64,000 nt of DNA from Roridomyces roridus. Its lineage: Eukaryota > Basidiomycota > Agaricomycetes > Agaricales > Mycenaceae. Position 1 is the first letter of the stretch; each line of letters opens with the position of its first letter. This document shows positions 21,203 through 31,767 of the stretch, one piece after another. The notes beneath the pieces are model-generated. The model had not been told where the DNA came from, searched no databases, and was given only the letters and a program-made list of their open reading frames with translations. Made by a program: the position numbers and the translations under genes. The DNA lies in assembly GCA_029378245.1 (NCBI GenBank), contig JARKIF010000176.1, forward strand, positions 1-64,000, in the 5' to 3' direction.

Positions 21203-23056
21203 ATGTCCAACAACCACACCTCCGCCTATCGTATTGACCCTTTACAGGGTGCCGACAACTACGGCGTATGGAAAGTCAAGATGCTCGACATTTTGACAGA
21301 CCTCTCACTCGACGATTACGTCGACAACTCGGCCGCCGCTCCTAGTGACCCCGTCCAGGCTGCTACCTGGAAGAAGAGCGACCGTAAGGCGCTTTCTGCC
21401 CTCCGTTTGCGCGTTGCTGACGATGTACTCGTTTACATCTCGGCCGCCACATCCGCCAAGGAGGCTTGGCAGACACTCCGCACGATGTACGAAGCCAAAG
21501 GTCCCATCGGCATTGTGTTAGCTCGGCGCAAGTTCTTCCGCGCCCACTGTCCCGAGGACGGCGATATCAAGGAGCACATCCGCTTGATGCGCTCGTACCA
21601 AGCCGAACTCACATCCCTCGAGCAGGTCATCACCGAGACTGATTTCTCAGTCACGCTGCTCACGTCCCTTCCAGATTCCTGGAACCCATTCATTTCCTCT
21701 GTCCCCGAGGATATTCTTGCCGACTCGTCGAAGGTCATCGCTCGGATTCTATCCGAAGTTGCGCGTATCAACGAACGCGCCACGCAGTCCACGGCATTAC
21801 CGGCAGCTCATCAATACCCGCCTGCCTGTTTTCGCTGCGGCATTTCCGGCCACATTGCTGCTCATTGCAGAGCACCACATCCTCGCCGTGATGCCGATCA
21901 TTCCGACTCTGATGGCCACTCAGGTCGTCCACCTCGCCGCCACAAATCCTCTCGGTCTCACGTTGCCGACTATTCGGACTCTGAGTCAAGTTCAGATTCT
22001 GACTTCGCATTTCCAGCCCAGCCGAAGGAGAAGCTTTCGCCGGATGATTGGCTACTTGATAGTGCGTGTAGCCGCTCGATTGCTCGTAATAAACAGCATT
22101 TCACCAAATATACGCCGTGCAAGCATACCATCGAGGGCTTCGGGAGTTGTGCCGGCATCGGCAAGGGTACTATCACCCTTTCAACAGTTCTGGGTGACAT
22201 CGCTCGTCCCTGCACCATTCGGCATGTTGTTCATTGCCCTGATGCACCGTTCAATCTCATTTCTCTCGGACGGATGACCGATGCAGGCTATCAAGTTGAA
22301 TTCCACGGCAACACAATAGAGATTTTCTCGCGCCATGGGCATCTCGTTGCCATTGGTGACAAAATCTACCACATGTACCGACTTCGCGTGGTCCCCTCCT
22401 CATCACTCTCATCTTCCCAGAACCCGCGCGCAGTTCAGAAAATTCAACCCTCTGCCGTGGACGACGACGACGACGGATACTACTATGTACCCAGGCATGC
22501 TCCGTCCCCTCCTGTGTCTGAGGGGGAGAATAGCAAGAGGAGAAGCCAGTCGCAGGGGGAGACTTCGCAGAAACCTCCGGATCAATCCAAAATTTCATAT
22601 CGCGATCTCGCGCCGCTGATGAATTCTGACTCCGACGAGGGATCTTCCCCACACCCGCACTCCAATCCCTCTTCTCCGCTTACGCCTGCACCGCCTTCTT
22701 CTCGTGCACCATCACCTCCCGCGAAGGCTCCGCATGATATTAGCAGTGATATCAATACTGCCAACATCATCACTGGCAAACGAGCTCGCGCGCACCTTAC
22801 AACCACAGACTTTGCTTGTACGGGCATGGTTATTACTCTCACGCGAGACGCGGTCAACCCACTGCGCAAACAACGAAATTCACGCGCTCCAACTCAATTG
22901 AACGCCAAGTTCAATTCCCATGATGTGTTGATTTGTCGACGGTCGTGTCGTCGAGGGGGAGTGTTGGCGGAAGCTCATGGAGCTGATGCGACGCCTCGAC
23001 CATCTGGTAGAGGCCGCCGGAACTTGATGGAACATTCTAGAATATTGTATGTGTAG
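21203..23056 (+). CDS. Copia Gag-protease polyprotein, internally deleted
   Basis: The ATG at 21203 starts MSNNHTSAYRIDPLQGADNY, a typical copia Gag beginning (the YRIDPL..NYGVWK region). The Gag helix-rich core is followed by a zinc knuckle, CFRCGISGHIAAHC (CX2CX4HX4C), then a protease with WLLDSACSRSIARN, where LDSA is the catalytic-Asp motif, and PFNLISLGRMTDAGYQVEF. After the protease the frame passes directly to Ser/Pro-rich linker sequence and SSDINTANIITGKRARAH, which normally precedes the reverse transcriptase. It then runs into the 3' LTR and stops at 23056. Integrase, RT and RNase H are absent although the frame has stayed open for about 618 codons. It packages retroelement RNA if expressed; no host role can be claimed. 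Confidence 0.88.
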   Translation: MSNNHTSAYRIDPLQGADNYGVWKVKMLDILTDLSLDDYVDNSAAAPSDPVQAATWKKSDRKALSALRLRVADDVLVYISAATSAKEAWQTLRTMYEAKGPIGIVLARRKFFRAHCPEDGDIKEHIRLMRSYQAELTSLEQVITETDFSVTLLTSLPDSWNPFISSVPEDILADSSKVIARILSEVARINERATQSTALPAAHQYPPACFRCGISGHIAAHCRAPHPRRDADHSDSDGHSGRPPRRHKSSRSHVADYSDSESSSDSDFAFPAQPKEKLSPDDWLLDSACSRSIARNKQHFTKYTPCKHTIEGFGSCAGIGKGTITLSTVLGDIARPCTIRHVVHCPDAPFNLISLGRMTDAGYQVEFHGNTIEIFSRHGHLVAIGDKIYHMYRLRVVPSSSLSSSQNPRAVQKIQPSAVDDDDDGYYYVPRHAPSPPVSEGENSKRRSQSQGETSQKPPDQSKISYRDLAPLMNSDSDEGSSPHPHSNPSSPLTPAPPSSRAPSPPAKAPHDISSDINTANIITGKRARAHLTTTDFACTGMVITLTRDAVNPLRKQRNSRAPTQLNAKFNSHDVLICRRSCRRGGVLAEAHGADATPRPSGRGRRNLMEHSRILYV

Positions 23057-23134
23057 TATATAAGAGGCTCGAGTGAGCCCGACTAATTAACTAATTACTT
23101 TCTTCCTCCCTTCCATCCCGCTATCTGCTCAACA
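22962..23134 (+). repeat. 3' LTR of the copia element
   Basis: 173 bases matching the 5' LTR at every position I compared. The Gag-protease frame ends inside it. Confidence 0.9.
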
Positions 23135-23139
23135 GCTGC

Positions 23140-23489
23140 GGGGGCCAACGGTCCTCCGTGACAGCACCTGGTTTCACAAATCCAGTTGAACAAATACGAC
23201 CAGATGCTCTTCGACATGCGTTCATCATCTGCACGGTTTCGATTGGGCCTTCGACTTCGCCACTTTTTGTGCGCTGACCCTTGAGAGTCAAGGCGTGGTG
23301 GCCCTTAGCCGATCGGCACTTTAGCTAACTTGAAGCCTCCTTCCTTCGAACTTCCAAACATCGTCTGAATTTGGAAATCCAGATCAATCGGAACCTTACG
23401 CGTCCAGCCGGCCTTGTCTCTTGTCTCCCGTGTCTAGGTATACCCTACTCCATCCGTGCGTACACGGGCTTACATACACTCCGCAAAAA
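23140..23489. repeat. Dispersed repeat fragment, related to 28440-29000
   Basis: GTTCATCATCTGCACGGTTTCGATT (near 23221) recurs at 28556 and 28788, and ACGCGTCCAGCCGGCCTTGT (near 23398) recurs at 28982 as ACGCGTCCGGCCGGCCTTGT. Order and spacing are partly kept, so this is a diverged copy of one longer repeat. No gene seen. Confidence 0.5.
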
Positions 23490-24665
23490 TGATTTCAGAT
23501 TAGATCACTCGCGATATGCATCTCCGCATCACCCCGCCCCAAGGCGCCTGATGCATTGATGCTCTGATGCCTCGAGGCCCATCGTCGACGATCTGCCTCG
23601 AGGTGATCTTGGGTCCACAAGTCCACACGCCCGATTGATCGAAAATCGTAACGCTTCTTCTTCGTCTCCAACGGCGCCCGCTTGCCCCGACTTCTTGCAC
23701 TTTGCATCTACGGACACGTGTCCCGGGCCCCGACGTCGACTTTATTCCCAACCTGGATCAACGCAACCCAGGCGGAGCCTCGAGGCGAAATCCTTGTAAA
23801 CCGCCGCCGCCTCGCGTATCTTGCCTTGTCATGATATTGGTTTTCGCGGTTGCCATCGACGACGTTGAGAAGCTTTGAGAAGGCGTAGTCACGATCTCTC
23901 CCACCCGGGCTACGTGCGACTGTGAGCAAGGATTTATCTCCAGTGGATTCAAGGTCGCGGACCGTCACCGCGAACGCATACTGCCTAAGACTCCCTACTG
24001 CCAGTCTTCGTAGATGGGAAATAGGAATAGACATTCGCGATCCCTGATTGGGCTGGTCTGCAGCTGCCTATACTTGTCCCGCTCTGTATTTTACGTCTGT
24101 GGCTCTCAGACTCTTAGGACGTCTCCCGGAGAACTCATTCCGATGCTAGACCGGAGTCTAGGAGGTCCCGGCGATTCTCGTTCTATGTGTCAACAACTTC
24201 AAGCGGCGTCGTTCCACTGGTCCAACCCTGTGTGACCAATATATTTCCGAGTACGCCGTTCCCGCTCCCCACTGGCATGGCCAGGCTCCAGCATCCACCA
24301 TCAACTCCGGCGTCCGCTCCGTGACCCGTCAACCACTCTATCGCCACCCTGAACGATGATTCATTCTCTAATCTCCCATGTCATGGGACCTGTCCCACAT
24401 GACTGACTCCGCCGTTGGGAACCGCTGGGATACTAATAGATAGACGTTGGAATTTCTCGTCATCTCATTCAGTGCTGCGTTGGCCAATCGACTCTGAGCG
24501 GAAGCTATTATCCGACGTCTTTATTGCTTCCTTCTGTACTCTTACCTTCATGCTCGATGGTCATGCGCTGACGTCCAAGGCTATATGGACGCAAGATCTG
24601 TGTTACTTTCCAGCGGCCTTCGATCCCGGGAGAGAGATCAACGACTAACTAACCCTTGTATTCCC
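23490..24665 (+). repeat. Left copy of an inverted duplication
   Basis: Reads in reverse complement against 36650-37795 along its whole length, for example GATTCAAGGTCGCGGACCGT (near 23946) against its complement near 37320, and CAAGATCTGTGTT (24593) against 36700. I estimate roughly 80 percent identity by eye. On the minus strand it keeps open stretches such as VRDLESTGDKSLLTVARSP and YARRRRFTRISPRGSAWV, also seen in the partner, so the ancestral unit may have been coding. Family not recognised. Confidence 0.7.
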
Positions 24666-25126
24666 CACAATGAACCTTACTTGGAATGGATACCCAGCTG
24701 AATCTAATCGACCCAACTTCTGCGTCGGAAGATCCGCGTGTTTCATCGTTGTATTCTCGTCGTTTTGCCACTGGCCCGGCGATCCCCTCCTACGGACAGT
24801 TTCGTATGGGTCTTGTTTTTTCTTTTCCCTTGTATTCGACGTGTGCCGAATATCACCAATGATCTCATCCCGTTCATCTGCCAGTGTGATCGACGGTACT
24901 CGGCGCTAGTTGGATCCCAGCGGACTTGATTAGCAGGAGCTTGGCGAATGAATAGACGATTCATTGGCACCCGAAGCTGAGTAAGCACGCAGCTCTTGAC
25001 TTCCACCCTCATCTTGGTTTTGCTGGATCCACCACGAACGAAGCTATCCTTTTCCTCACAATTCCCCCGGGTATTGTAGCTCATGCGACGCTCTTAACGT
25101 GACTTTTGGCACGTGGAATCTCTGTG
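24666..25126. other. No gene supported
   Basis: Moderately AT-rich sequence with only short chance frames. It separates the left inverted duplication from the foldback element at 25127. I see no conserved motif in it. Confidence 0.4.
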
Positions 25127-25537
25127 TAGGGATCGGCACCGTACCGTATACGGTACGACCGTACTTTTACGGCGAAGTACGGCGCCTTCCGGACCGTAAC
25201 CGTACCGTATTGGGGAGCTCGAGGAGGCAGTACGGGTACGGCCGTACCGTACTCGGCCCGGTAGCCGAGACGCCGGCAGTGCTCGTGGTGACCCAAAACA
25301 GCGCGGGAGGGCGCAAAAGGCCTACCGGCATGTTTCAGGATGTCACCGGTCAACGTTCCACGCGGTTTAGACGGTAACGGCGAGCTGCCGATCCTCGGCA
25401 TGCCAGTACGGCTCAGTACGGGTACGGTACGGCGACTCACCGTACCGTATTTCTTGCCTCGAGAGCCAGTACGGGTACGGCCGTACCGGACCGGACCGTA
25501 CCGTACTGTCGTATGTACGGTACGGTGCCGATCCCTA
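25127..25537. mobile_element. Foldback miniature element packed with GTACGG repeats
   Basis: The ends are TAGGGATCGGCACCGTACCG and its reverse complement. The flanks TCTCTGTG (25119-25126) and CCTCTGTG (25538-25545) agree at 7 of 8 bases, an 8-base target duplication as made by hAT elements. The 411-base interior is dominated by overlapping GTACGG/CCGTAC words in both orientations. There is no coding frame. TAGGGATC..CACCGTA tips resemble those of the element at 50133, which suggests one transposase family. Confidence 0.75.
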
Positions 25538-25545
25538 CCTCTGTG

Positions 25546-27040
25546 CAGCACCGTGACTCACCCGAGTCATTCATTAAGTATCTGGATTTTGCTTCTCATG
25601 ATCATCTGCGTTGTCTGAGGCCCGCGATACCGCAACCAATCCTTTTGCAGCCTGCGAAGCTCCCGTCTACACTCAACAAACGATGTCTCCTAAGCAAAAT
25701 CTCGTGAACGACCGGTAACATCGATGGACCGCCCAGTCAGATCGAAGTAAATCTCTCTCGCGCAACTCTCCAAGCACGACTTGATTATCTATTTGGCGAC
25801 ATCCAGAAGCGATAGCTGCAGCTTCTCGAAGGAAGGCTCACCGCAGAGTCGATGTGCTTTGTATTTCTGACATCTAAACGTTGCCGGCAGGGTCACGGTA
25901 TCACAGAGACCTCGGGCATCGACTTACAGGCGAACGAATGGGCTAAACTGCTGCAGTCAAGAGTATAACGGTCTTGCACAGACGTGTCTTTGTTACCTCG
26001 TGTTATTTCAAGGGGAACCACATGCACCGGTGAGTTGGATTGCTTCTCGCCCCATACGCATTCATTGACAGGTTGCACCAGATAGGTAGAGACTGGACAT
26101 CCTCTGTCGAGCACCTCGTACGACTATTTACTCTGCCATGCGGCGACCCATGCGCTCAAAGCTCACAATCATGCGGGCGGACTACAAGCAAGCCTCGTGG
26201 CCACTGTCTGTGAATGGGCACTGTCAAGGGAAGTTTAACTGATGAATGCATTCACAGGACTCGAGGTCCGTGAGTAGTTTATCCGTGGGCCTTGAAAGCC
26301 TTGAAGTGCGGAACGGAACTGAATTAACTATCCCACCAGGTGCGCTCCTCGAGCTCGGTACATACTATTATTCTTTGAAGAACAGACCCCACCACATAAT
26401 TTCCGCCTTTCTTCGTCGCGGCGGGACATGCAAACGTCACAAATCACGTCGCTGTTTCGAAAATTCCGAGAGACCAGGATGTCGAATCATGTTCCCGCTC
26501 ATTCGTCAACGCCATACCTCCGCCCCCCATCATCGGCCTCGTTCATTCTGAAAAGATCTTCCTTACGCTGAGGTACGTGATTTACATACTCAGCCGTCAC
26601 ATAGAATTCTCAGCGCGGATCTACTCGCGCTGCCCTGGCTAGAAGTGGTCTTTCACTTGCGCTTTGTTTCTCTATGTTCTCTTCAGATGTACACCATTAT
26701 GCATTCCGCTCTATCATCCTCCCTGATCAATCCATATCCTGGCTCCCGGTCAGAGGCTCACCTTATGAACACAACAGATCTGCCGCCTCGCCTCCCAGCC
26801 TCTTGATCCTTAGCTCAAGCTCGACTTCCACCACCTCTAGTTAGAGTCATCCGCGCGGAGCCGCTTCGATGTGATTCTACGTCCTTTTAGAGAGTAGGCC
26901 TCGTGAAACTTGCCAAGCTGTGGACTTGTGTCGCTGATCGTTGTGTTCAAACTTGAAAGGGCTTGAGTCTCGACTTCGGCGCTCAGTGCTGAGGAAAGGC
27001 AGAACAGCGGACGAGAGGTGAGGATGATGTATACAGGAAC
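25546..27040. other. No gene supported
   Basis: Only short frames with frequent stops on both strands. Nothing here matches a family that I recognise, and no long repeat was noticed apart from simple composition. Confidence 0.4.
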
Positions 27041-27044
27041 CTGG

Positions 27045-27356
27045 TACCCGTCGGCAAGAGGCCGCAGATCAATTGATCCATGACACAGGATTGATACCTC
27101 CAGTTGGCTCTGATGCAATCAAGAAATCTCCAGAATGCATGGAGGAGCGTCAAATGCAAGACAGCATAGGTATCAAGTGTAGAGCAATGTGTAGTAAGTC
27201 CTATTCTACCCGAATACATGCAGGGAGTGGGCATACAGGCCGACGACAGCTTTCGGATTTACGGAGCTACACCCAAAACAGGAAGGGGGGGGGTCCGTGG
27301 GAAGACATCAGTCAGTCTCATGGACCAATTGATCTGCGGCCTCTTGCCCGTCGGTA
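27045..27356. repeat. Inverted repeat pair around about 230 bases
   Basis: GCAAGAGGCCGCAGATCAAT at 27054 is matched by its reverse complement at about 27329-27348, with similarity over about 38 bases (left arm 27045-27085, right arm 27316-27356). It is a possible miniature foldback element or stem-loop. No target duplication was found. Confidence 0.5.
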
Positions 27357-27461
27357 GCATGAACCACAGAATGAGGAGTGCAAAGGGGTGGCTAGCCTGT
27401 CTCGGATTCAGTTAGGGAACCTCACAGGCGAACAAAAAAGGTGACATGGCCACCCATAGAA

Positions 27462-27552
27462 TGCATTAAGGGGGAATCGAACCCCCGGCGGGTCGAATGA
27501 AATGCATCAGCACGAATGGCAACGACCCAGGTTACCACTACCCCATTAATGC
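27462..27552 (-). tRNA. tRNA-Gly (GCC anticodon), intron-containing
   Basis: On the minus strand the acceptor GCATTAA pairs with TTAATGC. The D arm is GGGTAGTGGTAACC, the anticodon stem GGTCG pairs with CGACC, the loop reads TTGCCA followed by about 20 extra bases (TTCGTGCTGATGCATTTCAT), and the T arm GGGGG TTCGATT CCCCC is perfect. The insertion lies just after position 37, where nuclear tRNA introns sit. The anticodon GCC reads glycine codons GGC and GGT. The A box (TGGGGTAGTGG) and B box (GGTTCGATTCC) are intact, so the gene is probably functional. Confidence 0.9.
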
Positions 27553-28320
27553 GATGACGACTATGTCACGCCAATACAGCCTCTGCTTGCTCGTGGGATC
27601 GAGCGTAATCAAGACTATCAGCGGTACATCAAATACCATCAACGGCGGAGTTACCTTGCTGAGTTCTAGGAGATTGATTCATCATCAAGTTCAAGTACCG
27701 GACCCCGGTGGCCGCTGATCCTCTCTCTCTCTTTTCCCACACCACAGGCAAATATCAAGGTGCCTCCTGCGGCAATCTCGTGTATAGTATCATCTTCGCT
27801 GAAGCCAATGTCACTTCGCAACCTAGCAAGCTCGCTGTTTGATTCCGCTGAAAGGTGTATTTCCGTGAAACCACGGCCTTTTTGATGTTCATGTCTAATT
27901 CGGTTTGAACTGGGCATGAATACCTGTTGAGTAGCAGGTACATACCTTGCCATTTTCATCGCCGTTGGGCGGTGGTTCAACTCCACCTAACGTTCCAGCT
28001 AAGAGCTTACCATCATCCCTTGAGCCCGAGTGCATCCGAATGACGACAGTCTCATTCGCCGTAATTAGCTTCCATTCTTCACCATTGCATCGACTTGTTG
28101 TCTGAATTCTTGATGTGTGTTAGATTGGCGCTTGAGACGCCGCAGGAATACATTCACGCCGCGGCGGAGCGGCCGGATCCCATAGCCACTTCCGGGACTC
28201 GGAAATCTGTGGGTCCAACGAACAAATTGCATGATCAAAATCCAATGGCAACCGAGACGTCCTTCGTCTCGTACTGACTGATGCGATTCGACTTATGTAG
28301 TTCGGCGGCCTAAGTGTCAG
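27553..28320. other. No gene supported
   Basis: An open minus-strand frame at 27666-27986 is not recognised. Stops and composition do not suggest a conserved gene. The segment follows the tRNA-Gly 5' end. Confidence 0.35.
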
Positions 28321-28439
28321 CCTTTTCGAAACCCGCGCACTTCAACCGAAGATCCTCAATATCATATGTACTCGCGTTGCCACTGAGGATGTCGGCACTT
28401 GGCTACCGCAGACAAAGACACGCGGGGTCGGCGGCATTT

Positions 28440-29000
28440 CAAGATCACAGTTGCGCGGCCCTCCGCACCAGACCTGGGATTGGAAACCCAGTTGAAAAAC
28501 TCCAGCATCCGGAGGGCCAGACCCTCTAACACGCGTGGACCCTTTCTGGAAATCCGTTCATCATCTGGGCGCACGGTTTCGATTCCCAATCTATCTGGCC
28601 AGTCTTTTTTCTTTTTTCTTTTTTGCTGACCAGGGCGCAGTTCAGAGTTGCGTGTCCCTCCGTTAGCACAGGCGGATTTTGAGAAAATGCTGTTCAACAG
28701 CGGTGGCTTCGTCGACTGTCGGAGACTTCAGAAGAAACGACAAGGATCCAGCGCTGCAAGACGAGTCGGCGCCTCGCTTGAAATCCGTTCATCATCTGCA
28801 CGGTTTCGATTCCGCTCCAACTGCTGCTCTATTTTTGACGAACCAAACACAGCGGCGGCATCCAGATCTCGGATTGCGTGGCCCTCTGCCAGCCGGCACC
28901 CCCCTTTCCAAGTTCAACAGCATCTGAATTTAGCAATCCTGTTGATTCTCTCAACTTGAAAAGGCTAAATTCGGAACATGACGCGTCCGGCCGGCCTTGT
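28440..29000. repeat. Dispersed repeat, internally duplicated
   Basis: AAATCCGTTCATCATCTG..CACGGTTTCGATTC occurs twice (near 28549 and 28781), each about 60 bases after a CCAGxxCTGG or CCAGCGCT context and followed by a CAGCGGCGGCATxx or GGCGCAGTTCAGA type word. The 3' end ACGCGTCCGGCCGGCCTTGT links it to 23398. No coding potential is evident. Confidence 0.45.
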
Positions 29001-30099
29001 TTCTGGCCTCTTGTGTTAGCCTGCCTTCTTGTTCAGTCATTCTAATTTGTCTGCCGTCCGACTACGTGTACCCGCCGTCTATCCAATAAGGTGCTTGTAC
29101 CCATGCCATTCCGCACAGCAGATGTTTCAAGTTGAAGAAGTTGAAAAGCGCACCCGAAATGAACTCTGCGGTGATTGTGATGTAGTAAGTACTGGGGGAA
29201 AAAAATGAGGGTTCAAGACTATCTGAGCGCCAATCTGAGCCCCTGTTTCGAATTCGGTGGGAGGTAGGGTGGCGGCTAGGAGGGATTGGTTGTCAGGATA
29301 TGGTGGGTGAGTGAGAGTCTCTCTGAAGTAAACGCCAAGTACACGCATACTCAGCTCTGCGAATCTGAACGACGAATCGGCAACTCAAGATTGCAGGCCT
29401 GTCTGCTGTCTTTGCGTTGCGAGTTGACGCGGGAGCACATAGCATTTATGTACCATCTTTGAAATTCCAAGACACGGCCAGAGCCTTGCGCGTCCCCGGC
29501 TTGATTTCATTTCCACTTTAAAAAGAACAACCAAGTAGGTGGGTCTTCGAATTCAAATTCGAGCTGTAAATCATGACTCACTCAGATAGGGGGATCCGCG
29601 TGCAGTTGTCATAGTGTTCGGAGGTTCGGAGGGTTGGTGAGAATCTGAACTTGTGGTATGTAGCTCTCGGAAATTTCCTGAATCGATTTGAGAGGGGTGG
29701 ATGGTCCTGGCGCCGGCGCCTCTACTCATCCGAGCTTCCATTCAACGGTTGGATTCCTAGTCCTCGACCGATGTATGCATCCCAGCGAAGGTGAGACTAG
29801 TAAAAGCTAAAACAGCAAGAAGTCCAGTCGAAGAAGCTCCTGTTGTCCCTGGAGACGGGAAATGGGCGTCGTTTTGTGAACGGAGAAAGTGAGTTAGTTC
29901 CTAATTCGAGGTGATGAGTCAACTTGGGCGTCCAAACTACCACATGCAGAATATGTAAACTGCTAAACCCTCTTGAATGCACTTGTAAGTACCATTTGCA
30001 GGTCGACGTGATACATCCATCCATCCATCATTCCACTCACAGCAGGAAATGCCCTTACCTCGTGGTGTTGAGCGTGGAGGTGGGAGGGCGAGATGTAAA
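29001..30099. other. No gene supported
   Basis: Short frames only. A CATCCATCCATCCAT run lies near 30015. No match to the repeats elsewhere in the window was noticed. Confidence 0.35.
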
Positions 30100-31220
30100 A
30101 ACGGAACCTGGGAAATGAATACATCCGATGAAGGAATTGATGTTCCAGTCCCGACTCTCGTTACTCTGACTCCACCGGCGACGACGACGAGGTAAATCCC
30201 GGAGAAGTTGAGTGTGTTGGAGTTCCCTGGGAAATAAATACATCAGATGAAGGAATTGATGTTCCAGTCCCGACTCTCGGTACTCCACCGACGACGACGA
30301 CGAGGTAAATCCCGGAGAAGTTGATTTACTTAGATGAGAGTGTGAAGTTGAAGTTCATGCCATAACAGCAAACGACAGATTCAGAATTGCACATGACGGC
30401 ACTGTAGAGTCCAGGCTCGTACAAGATGCATGAAACAAGAGACTCTAATTTGGTCAGATTTGACTTGAGGCCGAGATAGACCGGACGTCGAAGACAAGAC
30501 GGACGTCGAATAAGCGATGGTCCTTGAGATGACGACGAAACTCAGTATGTTGTTGAACGTTGCGCCCCAGATACCAGAATTCCCACCCTTCCGTCTTGTC
30601 TTTTTTCCTAGCAACCGAAGCCGAGGATGAATAGCATAAGTAACTTGTGATGTTGAGCTGAGCTGTGCGCCCGTACGCGTGCGAGAGAGATGTGTGAGAA
30701 CAAAACGTAGGAAATGAATACATCCGATGAAGGAATCCGTCGACCGTTTGGGGATGCAGGGGGGGGGGGGAATTTGAAATGAGCTGGTTGCTTGAAGTGC
30801 TTCTGACGACGACGAGGTAAATCTTGGCAGAGAAGTTGATTTACATAGATGATAGATGAGGTGAGTGGTGCCATACCTGTGGGCGTCGACGTTTCTGGTT
30901 GTCACTTGACATATGTGCACGGACGGGCGACTCGGGGAGTGAGCGAACGAAAAAGGGTGCACAATCGAACAAGGATTTCACCAGGGTGTAAGAGTCGAGA
31001 GTCCAGACAAGCTGCATGAAACAAGAAACAAGAGACTCTCATTTGGTTAGATTTCAAGACAGAGTCCAGACGGACGTCGAAATAAGCGATGGTCCCTGAG
31101 ACAAATTCCAGTATGCTGTTGGATGTTGAACCCTAGATACTCACACACCCACCACCCTCCGTCTTTTCTTCCTTTTCCTCCTCTCCGCTTTTTTCCTGGA
31201 AACTGCACCCGGGTCCCGAA
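30100..31220. repeat. Tandemly and partly rearranged duplications
   Basis: AATACATCCGATGAAGGAAT (30117), AATACATCAGATGAAGGAAT (30236) and ATACATCCGATGAAGGAATC (30718) are copies of one unit, each followed by a GACGACGACGAGGTAAATC word (30181, 30290, 30806). A second word, AAGAGACTCT followed by GACGTCGAATAAGCGATGGT, appears near 30437-30520 and 31029-31090. The region is therefore built from two larger copies (about 30100-30620 and 30700-31220), and the first carries an extra 120-base tandem. No gene seen. Confidence 0.6.
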
Positions 31221-31767
31221 GATGAATAGCAGAGTATAGAAATTTGTAGCCGAAATTAATTCTCCTTATGTCAGTAGTTTGAAAAAAGCTGCGGTCGCCG
31301 GTGGCTCTGGATTCTCTGTATGTTTGAGAGTTAAGCGGGCGGGAGACGGGCGGAGGGAGTGGGACTGTGGGAGGGAGAGGCAGCCGAACTTCCGTTGCAT
31401 GTATTCCGCCGAAGGAGACTCGGACTCCAAGTACTGGCGAACCGAGGAATTTTCTTCTTTCACCAGAACCGACGCTCCGCCATCATGAGCTTGCACGGGA
31501 CTACGACTGTGTGGGTCTACTTACACGCGCCGCGGGGTGTGTGGTACTCACAGAAATTCCAGAAACGGCACAAGGCACCCGATTTCGATCTCAAATGATC
31601 CCGATCGCTTAGTCCGGCAAACAAAGACCAAACAACACCCACGCCTGCATAAAGTACCTCCCATGACCGAAAGCTGCCCGAATAATCGCGATACCCCCGA
31701 CCCGAACTCTCCCCCGAACCAGAAATGCCCGTAGAACGAACGAGAGGATCTAGGCGTGCTGGTGCAG
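31221..31767 (+). other. 5' flank of the HMG-box gene
   Basis: No conserved gene is seen. The stretch immediately before the HMG-box start is GC-mixed with CCCACGCCTGC and CGAACTCTCCCCCG pyrimidine-rich tracts of the kind found in fungal promoters. An open frame at 31279-31488 overlaps minus-strand frames and is not recognised. Confidence 0.35.

Larger units (their letters stand above)
20683..23134 (+). mobile_element. Non-autonomous Ty1/copia LTR retrotransposon
   Basis: Two 173-base LTRs (20683-20855 and 22962-23134) appear identical by eye, start TGTTGGCGGAAGC and end CTCAACA. GCTGC flanks both outer ends (20678-20682 and 23135-23139), a 5-base target duplication. A purine tract GAGGGGGAG precedes the 3' LTR. 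The interior holds one long frame with Gag and protease only. Identical LTRs indicate recent insertion, and the loss of integrase and reverse transcriptase means it must have moved with help from another copy. Confidence 0.92.

Noticed and set aside
25081..25551. Open frame across the GTACGG element
   Set aside because: The frame is a by-product of a stop-poor hexamer array, and its translation is simple VRYG/TVP repetition.
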